NCBI GenBank assembly: GCA_013003715.1
Contig: JABDIN010000072.1
Coordinates: 1 to 64,000 of the forward strand
Length of the DNA stretch: 64,000 bases
From: Desulfobacteraceae bacterium
GTDB lineage: Bacteria; Desulfobacterota; Desulfobacteria; Desulfobacterales; Desulfosarcinaceae
Direction: 5' to 3'
The notes beneath the pieces are model-generated. The model was given only the letters and a program-made list of their open reading frames with translations, ran no database searches and was not told where the DNA came from. A program made the position numbers and the translations under genes. Within the stretch, counting starts at the first letter, position 1. Each line of letters starts with the position of its first letter. Of this stretch, positions 56,506 to 64,000 are shown one piece after another.

Positions 56506-58098
56506 ATGAAAGTTCTGCTGAAAGCACTGGGAGGTATAGTTGTTTTTACGTTGGCATTTTCATGCATTGCCCAAGCGGCCGACAGGCCGTTGCGCACCAC
56601 CTGGGCCTGGCCGACTTACATTGATCCGGCTGTCGGTTCGGACAACTCGAGCACCAATGCCTTGGGCAATATGTACGACACACTGGTGGTGCCGGATAAA
56701 ACCGGTGCTCCCCAACCCCATCTGGCCACCTCATGGAATGTCTCGAAAGACGGCAAAGCCTGGACGTTCAAGTTGCGCCGGGATGTCAAATTTCATAACG
56801 GCGACCCCCTCACATCATCGGATGTAAAGTTCTCCATGGACCGGATGTTGACCATCGGCGAAGGTTTTGCCCATTTGTTCTCCGGCAAAGTGGATGCCGT
56901 GGAAGCGCCGGACACAAGCACTGTCATTTTCAAACTGAAAGATCCATTCGGACCGTTCCTGAGCACCCTCTTCCGATTGTATGTGGTGAATCAGAAACAG
57001 GTCATGGCCAATGTCATCACCCCCGGTCCATACGGGGACAAGGGTGATTTCGGTAAAAAGTGGCTGGTGTCACATACGGCTGCGTCCGGGCCTTACAAGC
57101 TGAAGGAGTTCAAGGTTGAAGAGCGGCTGGTCATGTCCCTCAACACCGATTACTGGCAAACGCTGGATCCGTTGGTTCCGGATGAATATACCATGCTCGG
57201 CACCACCGAAGCCATTACGGTGCGCACCCTGATGTCACGCGGTGAACTGGAGGTGGCCGATCGCTGGCAGTCCAATGAGAGTTTGAACGCCCTGTCCAGG
57301 ATCAAGGGTGTGGGCCTGGCCAAGATTAACGGGCCCGGGCAGTTCTACGCCATGATCCATACGAAAAAACCGCCCACGGACGATATCCATTTTCGAAAAG
57401 CCATGGCCTATGCCATGGATTACGATACGGTCACCACGCATCTGTTCCCCGGAACCACCCAGGCCAAAGGCCCCATCCCCCGGATGATGCCCGGCTTTGA
57501 CGATTCGGTCTTCCAATACCGCCGGGATCTGGACAAAGCCAGGGCGGAGCTCGAAAAATCCAGATACTATAGCGCGTTAGACAAAAACCCCGTAGTCATC
57601 CATTGGATCGCGGAAGTACCTGACGAAGAGAAAGTGGCGTTGCTGTTCATGTCCAATATGGCGGAAATCGGCATCAATGTGGACGTGGTCAAGGTGCCCT
57701 GGATGAGCGTCGTGGAGGAAACCGCGGCCATGGATACCAGCCCCCATATCGTCACCATCTTCGATGAAGCTCACTACCCCGAGGCGGCGGCCCTGCTGCA
57801 ATCCCGATATGCATCGCCCTCCGCCAACACCTGGGAACAGAACGAATGGCTGCTGGACAGCACCTATGACACCATGCTGGAAGAGGCGCTGAAAACCATG
57901 GACCGGGAGAGCCGGTTCAAACAATACGCCGAATTACAGCACTATATCGTGGAACAATGCCCGACCCTGTTCATGTTCGATGTCATGAGCCGTCATGCCT
58001 ACCGGTCCGACATCATGGACTGGCCGGCTGCCCGGGGTGAAGTCCCGCCCGTTCAGGGTTACGAATTGCTGGGACGGTATATTAAAATCCGGAAGTAA
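56506..58098 (+). CDS. Peptide/opine-type ABC substrate-binding protein (family 5)
   Basis: 530 residues from ATG 56506, with AAGGAGG directly upstream. A Sec signal peptide is present (hydrophobic core VVFTLAFSCIAQ, cleavage near AQAA-DRPL). The mature part is a family 5 solute-binding protein: NALGNMYDTLVV, LATSWNVSKDGKAWTFKLRRDVKFHNG, SDVKFSMDRM. Family 5 proteins bind oligopeptides, nickel, opines or glutathione. With hyuA downstream the ligand may be a small cyclic or modified amino-acid derivative (inference). Confidence 0.9.
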   Translation: MKVLLKALGGIVVFTLAFSCIAQAADRPLRTTWAWPTYIDPAVGSDNSSTNALGNMYDTLVVPDKTGAPQPHLATSWNVSKDGKAWTFKLRRDVKFHNGDPLTSSDVKFSMDRMLTIGEGFAHLFSGKVDAVEAPDTSTVIFKLKDPFGPFLSTLFRLYVVNQKQVMANVITPGPYGDKGDFGKKWLVSHTAASGPYKLKEFKVEERLVMSLNTDYWQTLDPLVPDEYTMLGTTEAITVRTLMSRGELEVADRWQSNESLNALSRIKGVGLAKINGPGQFYAMIHTKKPPTDDIHFRKAMAYAMDYDTVTTHLFPGTTQAKGPIPRMMPGFDDSVFQYRRDLDKARAELEKSRYYSALDKNPVVIHWIAEVPDEEKVALLFMSNMAEIGINVDVVKVPWMSVVEETAAMDTSPHIVTIFDEAHYPEAAALLQSRYASPSANTWEQNEWLLDSTYDTMLEEALKTMDRESRFKQYAELQHYIVEQCPTLFMFDVMSRHAYRSDIMDWPAARGEVPPVQGYELLGRYIKIRK

Positions 58099-58191
58099 GC
58101 CTTCTGCGCCATGGCCGCACCGGTTGAAGTTTACCGTCCTGCAGGCCGGTCGCGTGTTATTCTGGATTCATCGTAAAACCAAGGAGGGACC

Positions 58192-58213
58192 GGCGGAGCA
58201 GCCATGCTCCGCC
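58192..58213 (+). promoter_or_regulatory. 8-bp perfect hairpin between binding-protein and permease genes
   Basis: GGCGGAGC (58192-58199) and GCTCCGCC (58206-58213) pair perfectly around a six-base loop. AAGGAGG lies just before it (58181-58187) and the permease ATG nine bases after it (58223). Folding would bring the two to roughly 13 bases apart. It may tune expression between the abundant binding protein and the membrane subunits. Confidence 0.55.
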
Positions 58214-58222
58214 CGAAATTCC

Positions 58223-59245
58223 ATGAGACTTGTCCGCTTTTTAGCCAAACGGCTGATGCACGCCGCATTTGTCCTGATCGGACTATCGATCCTTATCTTC
58301 CTGATCGCGCGGGTGATGCCCGGCAATCCGGCGAGAATGGCCATGGGACCGAGAGCGCCCCAATGGGCCATCGAAAAACTCGAAAAGCAGATGTATCTGG
58401 ACAGACCGCTGCCCATTCAATATTTCTACTGGTTCAAAAGCGCCATCTCAGGAGATTTCGGCGACTCCCTCGTGACCAAACGCAGTGTGAGCGAGGATAT
58501 CATCGAGTACTTTCCGGCGTCCCTGGAGCTGGCGATTTATGCGGCGGTTTTCATGGGGATTGCCGGCGTCGTCCTGGGCACCGTATCCGGTTGGTTCGCC
58601 AACACCTGGATCGATAACCTGGTGCGGGTCATCGCGTATATCGGCATTGTAACGCCCTCATTCGTATTCGCCATTTTTTTCGTTCTCATCTTCAGCTATT
58701 GGTTGGAGTTATTCCCCACCATCGGCAGACTATCGTCGGGTATCGACGGGCCGCCCGTCATCACCGGCATGGTGACCCTTGATGCCCTTATCACGGGAAA
58801 TCCGGCCGCCTTCTGGGATGGATTGAAACACATCTTCCTGCCGGCGGTGAGCCTGGCCATGGGCCCCATGGCCCAGGAGGCGCGCATCACAAGATCCTCC
58901 CTCGCCGACAATGCCGGGAAGGATTTCATCGCTGCCGAACGGGCTTGCGGCATTCCCGAACGGACCATCATGTTCAAGTATCTGCTCAAACCATCGCTGA
59001 TTCCCACCATTTCCATTTATGGTCTCGATTTCGCTTCCCTCATGGGCAATGCGTTTCTCATCGAACTCATATTCAACTGGCCGGGACTTTCACGTTACGG
59101 CATGAACGCCATTTTACAAAAGGATCTGAATGCCGTGATAGCGGCCATCATGGTATTCGGAGTTGTCTTCGTCATCGTCAATATCGCTATTGACCTGGCT
59201 GTTGAGCGTCTGGACCCCCGCATCAGGTTCAGGACAGGAGGCTGA
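58223..59245 (+). CDS. ABC permease, DppB/OppB type
   Basis: 340 residues with six helices. MRLVRFLAKRLMHAAFVLIGLS and VMPGNPARMAMG are the typical start of DppB-like permeases, and the EAA loop ERACGIPERTIMFKYLLKPSL lies at about 240. The start ATG 58223 is the only sensible one, since upstream in-frame sequence overlaps the binding-protein gene. The ordinary ribosome site is displaced behind a hairpin. Confidence 0.88.
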   Translation: MRLVRFLAKRLMHAAFVLIGLSILIFLIARVMPGNPARMAMGPRAPQWAIEKLEKQMYLDRPLPIQYFYWFKSAISGDFGDSLVTKRSVSEDIIEYFPASLELAIYAAVFMGIAGVVLGTVSGWFANTWIDNLVRVIAYIGIVTPSFVFAIFFVLIFSYWLELFPTIGRLSSGIDGPPVITGMVTLDALITGNPAAFWDGLKHIFLPAVSLAMGPMAQEARITRSSLADNAGKDFIAAERACGIPERTIMFKYLLKPSLIPTISIYGLDFASLMGNAFLIELIFNWPGLSRYGMNAILQKDLNAVIAAIMVFGVVFVIVNIAIDLAVERLDPRIRFRTGG

Positions 59246-59247
59246 TC

Positions 59248-60141
59248 ATGGCAGTCACCCGGATTCTCACCACAGGAACGGCACCAAATAGAGGAGAAAA
59301 TGCCCGGCGGAACTGGTATCGTTTTTCCCGGAACCCGCTGTCCATCATCGGCCTGACCATGGTGATTCTCATACTAATCCTGGCAGTGGCGGCCCCCATC
59401 ATCGCGCCGCATCCACCATCGGCCGGAAAATTTCTGAATTTCAGCATGGCGTCCCGGGCGCCCAGCGCCGAAAACTGGTGCGGCACCGATGTATTCGGCC
59501 GGGATATTCTGACCCGGGTCCTGTACGGCTTTCGTTTTTCGCTCATGATGGTTGTCGTCGTGTTGAGCCTGGTGGTGCCGGTGGGCGTATTCTTCGGGCT
59601 TCTGGCCGGATATTACCGGAGCACCTGGATCGATACCGGCATCATGCGCATCACCGATATTTTCGTCTCCATTCCACCGCTGGTGCTGGCCCTGGCCATC
59701 TGCGCCGTGCTGACGCCGGGGGTTTTTAACGCCATGGTGGCCGTATCCCTGATGTGGTGGCCCTGGTACACCCGCATGGTTTACGGTGTGGCGTCATCGC
59801 TCAGGGGTGAGTTTTTTGTCCAGGCGGCCGAATTGACCGGCGCCGGTAAATGGCACATCCTTTTCAAGGAGATACTGCCCAATTGTCTGTCATCCATTTT
59901 GACGAAAATGAGTCTGGATGCCGGATGGGTTATCCTGATCGGTGCGTCCCTCTCTTTTGTGGGGTTGGGCGCCCAGGCCCCCACCCCCGATCTGGGCAGC
60001 ATGGTGGCCGAAGGCAGTAAATACCTGCCCGACCAGTGGTGGATATCGGTTTTCCCGGCCTTCGGAATTATGCTGGTGGTCCTGGCATTCAATTTATTGG
60101 GCGACGGCATTCGAGACATGTTCGGAACGGAAAGGGGGTAA
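59248..60141 (+). CDS. ABC permease, DppC/OppC type
   Basis: 297 residues. The N-terminal helix is followed by the extracytoplasmic segment WCGTDVFGRDILTRVLYG, diagnostic of DppC/OppC permeases. The EAA loop is AAELTGAGKWHILFKEILPNC. AGGAGG lies six bases before ATG. It starts three bases after the preceding permease gene and ends four bases before the ATPase gene. Confidence 0.92.
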   Translation: MAVTRILTTGTAPNRGENARRNWYRFSRNPLSIIGLTMVILILILAVAAPIIAPHPPSAGKFLNFSMASRAPSAENWCGTDVFGRDILTRVLYGFRFSLMMVVVVLSLVVPVGVFFGLLAGYYRSTWIDTGIMRITDIFVSIPPLVLALAICAVLTPGVFNAMVAVSLMWWPWYTRMVYGVASSLRGEFFVQAAELTGAGKWHILFKEILPNCLSSILTKMSLDAGWVILIGASLSFVGLGAQAPTPDLGSMVAEGSKYLPDQWWISVFPAFGIMLVVLAFNLLGDGIRDMFGTERG

Positions 60142-60145
60142 CCGA

Positions 60146-61135
60146 ATGACGCAACCACTCCTGGCGATACAAGGACTCAATGTCGGCTTCAAGGTCTTCG
60201 AAGGTGAGATGAAGGTCCTCAAAGAAGTGAACATGACGGTAAATGCCGGCGAGAAAATCGGCCTCATCGGCGAGATGGGCTGCGGTAAAACCACCACCAT
60301 GAAAACCATCATCCGATTGCTGGCGGAACCGGCAGCTAACATCACCGGTGGCCGGATCATGTTCAACGGAACGGATACCCTCTCCATGAGCCGCGGGGAA
60401 TTCCAGAAAATCCGGCGGAACTCGCTTTCTATGATTTTTGAAGACCCCACGGCGGCACTGAATCCGGTGTATACCATCGGTACACAGGTGCGTGATGCCG
60501 TGTATGCCGCCGGCAATTTCAAATCCAAACCCACCCGGGCCGAGGTTCAGGCCAGGGCTGTCCGGGCTTTGGAAGAGGTCGCCCTGCCCGACCCTGAAAG
60601 AGTGTTGAACAACTACCCGGTTCAGCTTTCAGGTGGGATGCGTCAGCGCGTTTGTATTGCCATGGCCCTGTTGTCGGCGAGCGATCTGCTCATCGCGGAC
60701 GAGCCGGACACCTCCCTGGATGTGACCATCAAGGATCAGGTTCTGCGCCTGTTGAACGACCTGGTGGAGAGGAAGGGCACCTCAATCATCCTGGTCACGC
60801 ATAGTCTGGGCGCGGTCCGGAAAATGACCGACCGCATCTACGTAATGTACGCCGGTTCGATAATGGAAACCGCCCCGACGAACATGTTTTTCACAGAACC
60901 CCTGCACCCCTACTCACGTGTGCTGGTGGCTTCCGCGCCCCGTCTCACCGGCCGGGGGATCGGTGAGGGCATTGCCGGCCGGATACCGGATTACATCAAT
61001 CCGCCCGCCGGTTGCCGGTTCAGCCCCCGTTGCGAGCTGGCCGTTGACGAGTGTATCCACCATCGACCGGAGATGCGGGAGATCAGGCCTGATCACTTCG
61101 TGGCCTGTCCGCAGGTGGACCCGGTTGTGGCTTGA
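60146..61135 (+). CDS. ABC ATPase, DppD/OppD type
   Basis: 329 residues from ATG 60146. Walker A GEMGCGKTTTM, signature QLSGGMRQRVCIAMAL, Walker B LLIADEPDTSLDV (usually DEPTTALD) and H-loop VTHSLGAV. The C-terminal oligopeptide-type extension has spaced cysteines (CRFSPRCELAVDEC...CPQ), which bind an iron-sulfur cluster in some relatives. Energises the importer with the next ATPase. Confidence 0.92.
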   Translation: MTQPLLAIQGLNVGFKVFEGEMKVLKEVNMTVNAGEKIGLIGEMGCGKTTTMKTIIRLLAEPAANITGGRIMFNGTDTLSMSRGEFQKIRRNSLSMIFEDPTAALNPVYTIGTQVRDAVYAAGNFKSKPTRAEVQARAVRALEEVALPDPERVLNNYPVQLSGGMRQRVCIAMALLSASDLLIADEPDTSLDVTIKDQVLRLLNDLVERKGTSIILVTHSLGAVRKMTDRIYVMYAGSIMETAPTNMFFTEPLHPYSRVLVASAPRLTGRGIGEGIAGRIPDYINPPAGCRFSPRCELAVDECIHHRPEMREIRPDHFVACPQVDPVVA

Positions 61136-61205
61136 ATGAACGGGATAGCGTCCGGATGAAAAGGGACCGGTCGGTTGATATCCACCCCTTGAAAGAAGAT
61201 ACGAT

Positions 61206-62159
61206 ATGAGCATTCTCTCCCTCATGGACGTCAAAAAATTCTTCCCCACTGCCCAGGGTGTCGTGAGAGCTGTGGACGGCGTCAGCTTCGACATCGGCAA
61301 AGGTGAAACACTTGGACTGGTCGGTGAATCGGGCTCGGGAAAAAGCACGGTGGCCTATACGGTGATCGGCAGCCATGCCCCCACATCAGGCAGCATCTCC
61401 TTCGAAGGCGAGGATATCGGACTCCAGGCATCGAAGCGCCCACTGTCGATCAAAAAACGCCTGCAGATTGTTTTTCAGGATCCCGGCACCTCCCTCAACT
61501 CAGCGCGAACCATCCGCCAAACCTTGGAAGTGCCGCTGAAGGTCCACGGCAATGGTATGAGCAGGCAACAGCGGCTTGAGCGGGTGGTGGGGCTTCTGGA
61601 CCTGATACAATTGCCGCCGGCGTATATGCACAAAACCCCGGGGATGCTCTCGGGTGGTGAAAAACAAATGGTGGGCATCGCACGGGCCCTGGCCACCGGG
61701 CCGTCTTTTGTCATTCTGGACGAACCCACCAGCGCCCTGGATGTATCGGTTCAGGCCAAAATCATCACCATGCTCATGGATTTCCAACGAAGGTTCGAGC
61801 TCTCCTACCTGTTCATCACACACGATCTGAGCCTGATGCGAAATGTGGCCTCCCGCGTGGCCATCATGTATCTGGGCAAATTATGCGAAGTGGCCGGGAC
61901 CAGTGAGTTTTTCAGAAACCCGCTACACCCCTATACACAACTGCTGCTCTCCTCCATTCCGGTATTGTCCGATGAAGAGGAGCGGCTAAAACCCGGCCAG
62001 GTGATCTCCAGAGGCGAGATTCCCAGCCCGGTGAACATCCCCAGCGGTTGCAGTTTTCATCTGCGCTGTCATCGCAAGATGGAGATTTGTGAGCACAAGG
62101 ATCCGGAAATGGTCGACACGGATCAAGGCCACCGGGTCCGCTGTCATCTATATCCGTAG
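61206..62159 (+). CDS. ABC ATPase, DppF/OppF type
   Basis: 317 residues. Walker A GESGSGKST, Q-loop VFQDPGTSLN, signature MLSGGEKQMVGIARAL, Walker B FVILDEPTSALDVSVQ and H-loop ITHDLSL. The C-terminal oligo_HPY-type tail contains CSFHLRCHRKMEIC. Second ATPase of the heterodimeric engine; starts 70 bases after the first ATPase gene. Confidence 0.92.
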   Translation: MSILSLMDVKKFFPTAQGVVRAVDGVSFDIGKGETLGLVGESGSGKSTVAYTVIGSHAPTSGSISFEGEDIGLQASKRPLSIKKRLQIVFQDPGTSLNSARTIRQTLEVPLKVHGNGMSRQQRLERVVGLLDLIQLPPAYMHKTPGMLSGGEKQMVGIARALATGPSFVILDEPTSALDVSVQAKIITMLMDFQRRFELSYLFITHDLSLMRNVASRVAIMYLGKLCEVAGTSEFFRNPLHPYTQLLLSSIPVLSDEEERLKPGQVISRGEIPSPVNIPSGCSFHLRCHRKMEICEHKDPEMVDTDQGHRVRCHLYP

Positions 62160-62231
62160 CCGGAGAAAAAGCGCTTGATGCAGCAACGGCAACGGCTCCC
62201 TACTCATCTATTGTAAATAAGGAGGTCACCC

Positions 62232-64000
62232 GTGAGTTTGAACCACACACTGCGTATTGCCACCGATGTCGGCGGGACATTCACCGATCTGGTGTTCCTG
62301 CGGACCGGAACCGACGGTACCCAGCGAATCGGCACAGCCAAATCGGACAGCACACCACCCGATTTCGAGCAGGGGGTGATGGATGTCATCGTTCAGGCTG
62401 AAGTGGATGCCGCCGAATTCGATTTTTTCGCCCACGGCACCACCGTCATCATCAATGCGCTGACCGAGCGAAAAGGCGCCAAGACTGCCCTTATCACCAC
62501 CGAGGGTTTCCGGGACGTGCTGGAAATCGCCAGGGGAAACCGGCCGGATTTTTTCAATCTGGATTATCGGAAACCCGAACCGTTCGTGCCGCGCTACCTG
62601 CGCCGGGAGGTGCCGGGACGAATCTCCTACAAGGGCCGGGAGATGAAACCGCTTGATTTATCCGGTTTGCCGCTGATCCTGAATGATTTCAAGGCTGAAG
62701 GCGTGGAGGCCGTCGCGGTCTGTTTCATCAACGCCTATGCCGATCCGGCCCATGAAATCGCCACCGTAGACCGGATCAAGGAACTCTGGCCCGGCATCGC
62801 GGTGGTTGCCTCCCACCAGATCAGCCGGGAGTGGCGGGAGTATGAAAGAACAAATACCACTGTATTATCCGCCTATGTCAAGCCCACGGCACGGCACTAC
62901 CTGGACCGGCTGACGAAACGCCTGGCGGATGACGGCATGAAAGGCACACCGTATATCATGCAATCCAATGGCGGGGTCGATACCGTTGCCGGCGCCCGGG
63001 AGATCCCCATCACCATGGTGGAATCCGGTCCCGCCAGCGGGGTCTGGGGCGCAGCCGCCCTGGGTGGAATAATCGGAGAACCCAATGTAATCGCCCTGGA
63101 CATCGGTGGAACCACTGCCAAATGTTCGCTGATCGCCGATGGCCGGATTCAGATCAATACCAACTACATGGTCGAACGCACGCCCACATCGGCCGGTTAT
63201 CCGGTCATGGTGCCGGTGGTTGATCTGGTGGAAATCGGAAACGGCGGCGGCAGTATCGCGTGGGTGGACGAATTCAGGAAACTCCATGTGGGTCCACGAA
63301 GCGCCGGCGCCATGCCGGGACCGGTGTCGTATGGGAAAGGCGGCACCGAAGCCACCACCACCGATGCCAACCTGGCCCTGGGACGGATCAACGCAGACTA
63401 TTTTTGCGGCGGCACCATCACCACCAATATCGACGGGGTCCACCAGGCCCTGGACCGGTTGGCCAGTCAGCTGGCATGCGACCGCCGCCAGGCTGCCCGG
63501 GGAATTGTCCGCATCGCCAACAATAACATGGTCAATGCCATTAAACTGGTATCCGTGAATCGCGGCCATGATCCCCGGGATTTCACCCTCGTCGCCTTTG
63601 GCGGAGGCGGGGCCATGCATGCTTGTTCCCTGGCAAAGGAGCTGAGCATCCGGAAAGTGGTCATTCCGAAGCAGTCGGCGGTTTTCTCAGCCTGGGGTAT
63701 GCTCATGTGCGATATCCGCAGGGATTTCATCCTCACCCGGATCGTGGATATGACGAGTGAGAACGCCTCCCGGACCTTGACCGACATACTCCTCGGGCTG
63801 GAAAAAAGAGCCCTCACTGAATACAAGGCCGAGGATATCGATGCCGCGCGCGTCGGTTTCACGCGATTCGGCCGTTTCCGCTATCAGAACCAGGAGCATT
63901 CAGTGGAAGTCCGGATGCCTGACGGAGACATCTCACCGGCCTTGATCGCTTCCATCTGCGACGCTTTCCACGAGGACTATGAACGTGAATATACCTACAG
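62232..64000 (+). CDS. hyuA: Hydantoinase/oxoprolinase subunit A (partial, runs off window)
   Basis: The frame is open from GTG 62232 (GGAGG six bases upstream) to the window end, 589 codons without a stop. The start RIATDVGGTFTDLVF is the ATP-binding phosphate-1 loop, and HGTTVIINALTERKG, VESGPASGVWGAAALGG and ALDIGGTTAKCSLI are classical for HyuA/5-oxoprolinase/acetone-carboxylase beta proteins. These use ATP to open cyclic amides such as N-methylhydantoin or 5-oxoproline, normally with a HyuB partner, expected beyond the window. Operon position suggests action on the imported ligand. Confidence 0.9.
   Translation, partial: MSLNHTLRIATDVGGTFTDLVFLRTGTDGTQRIGTAKSDSTPPDFEQGVMDVIVQAEVDAAEFDFFAHGTTVIINALTERKGAKTALITTEGFRDVLEIARGNRPDFFNLDYRKPEPFVPRYLRREVPGRISYKGREMKPLDLSGLPLILNDFKAEGVEAVAVCFINAYADPAHEIATVDRIKELWPGIAVVASHQISREWREYERTNTTVLSAYVKPTARHYLDRLTKRLADDGMKGTPYIMQSNGGVDTVAGAREIPITMVESGPASGVWGAAALGGIIGEPNVIALDIGGTTAKCSLIADGRIQINTNYMVERTPTSAGYPVMVPVVDLVEIGNGGGSIAWVDEFRKLHVGPRSAGAMPGPVSYGKGGTEATTTDANLALGRINADYFCGGTITTNIDGVHQALDRLASQLACDRRQAARGIVRIANNNMVNAIKLVSVNRGHDPRDFTLVAFGGGGAMHACSLAKELSIRKVVIPKQSAVFSAWGMLMCDIRRDFILTRIVDMTSENASRTLTDILLGLEKRALTEYKAEDIDAARVGFTRFGRFRYQNQEHSVEVRMPDGDISPALIASICDAFHEDYEREYTY

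Overview
The window carries the chromosome of a mesophilic Gram-negative bacterium of roughly 50% GC. A 14-subunit complex I operon with a fused nuoBCD, an elaborate chemosensory locus, many PLP enzymes and palindromic dispersed repeats all resemble Desulfobacterota (former Deltaproteobacteria). That assignment is inferred from protein flavour and is not proven. I saw no rRNA, tRNA or CRISPR array.

Layout. (1) 1-134 is the tail of an unrecognised gene. (2) 381-15288 is a complete NADH:quinone oxidoreductase operon, nuoA-BCD-E-F-G-H-I-J-K-L-M-N, behind a good sigma-70 type promoter. B, C and D are one polypeptide, and NuoM lacks the canonical pumping lysine. (3) 15386-17822 holds an animal-type glutamate/cysteine-sulfinate decarboxylase relative, convergent with an AEC permease. 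(4) 17823-21168 is an AT-rich accessory patch: inverted repeats, three small genes (GNAT, unknown, VOC) with integron attC-like boundaries, and an ORF-less group II intron remnant. (5) 21169-32339 is a metabolic stretch: a decayed ornithine-cyclodeaminase-like gene, a threonine-dehydratase-like gene and an ArgP-like LysR regulator, two fold-type-I PLP enzymes, a nitroreductase, a Tat-type molybdopterin protein, a SEC-C protein, pgi and a Nudix hydrolase.

(6) 32519-51066 is the most interesting part. All of its genes lie on one strand: a zinc-ribbon/REC/CheB-like protein, a Cache-type chemoreceptor, CheW, CheY, a two-TM HAMP-like protein, a 1611-residue CheA, two further REC/CheB-like proteins, a zinc-ribbon ParA ATPase, a second two-TM HAMP protein, a TauE/SafE-type permease and a NitT/TauT-type ABC transporter with its binding protein. 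There is no CheR. All three CheB-like proteins have lost one, two or all three residues of the methylesterase triad. The CheA alternates genuine and His-less HPt modules and contains an acidic repeat region with four NPVFDF motifs. I infer a non-canonical sensory array, positioned by a ParA protein and possibly informed by an anion or sulfonate-type transporter.

(7) 51089-55316 holds two aldehyde dehydrogenases on the minus strand (PruA and an ALDH7-type semialdehyde dehydrogenase) next to a divergent LysR gene, suggesting proline/lysine catabolism. (8) 55426-64000 is an operon with an XRE-cupin regulator, a small cupin, a complete peptide-type ABC importer (binding protein, two permeases, two ATPases) and the start of a hydantoinase/oxoprolinase A subunit that runs off the window. 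It probably imports and opens a cyclic amide or similar compound.
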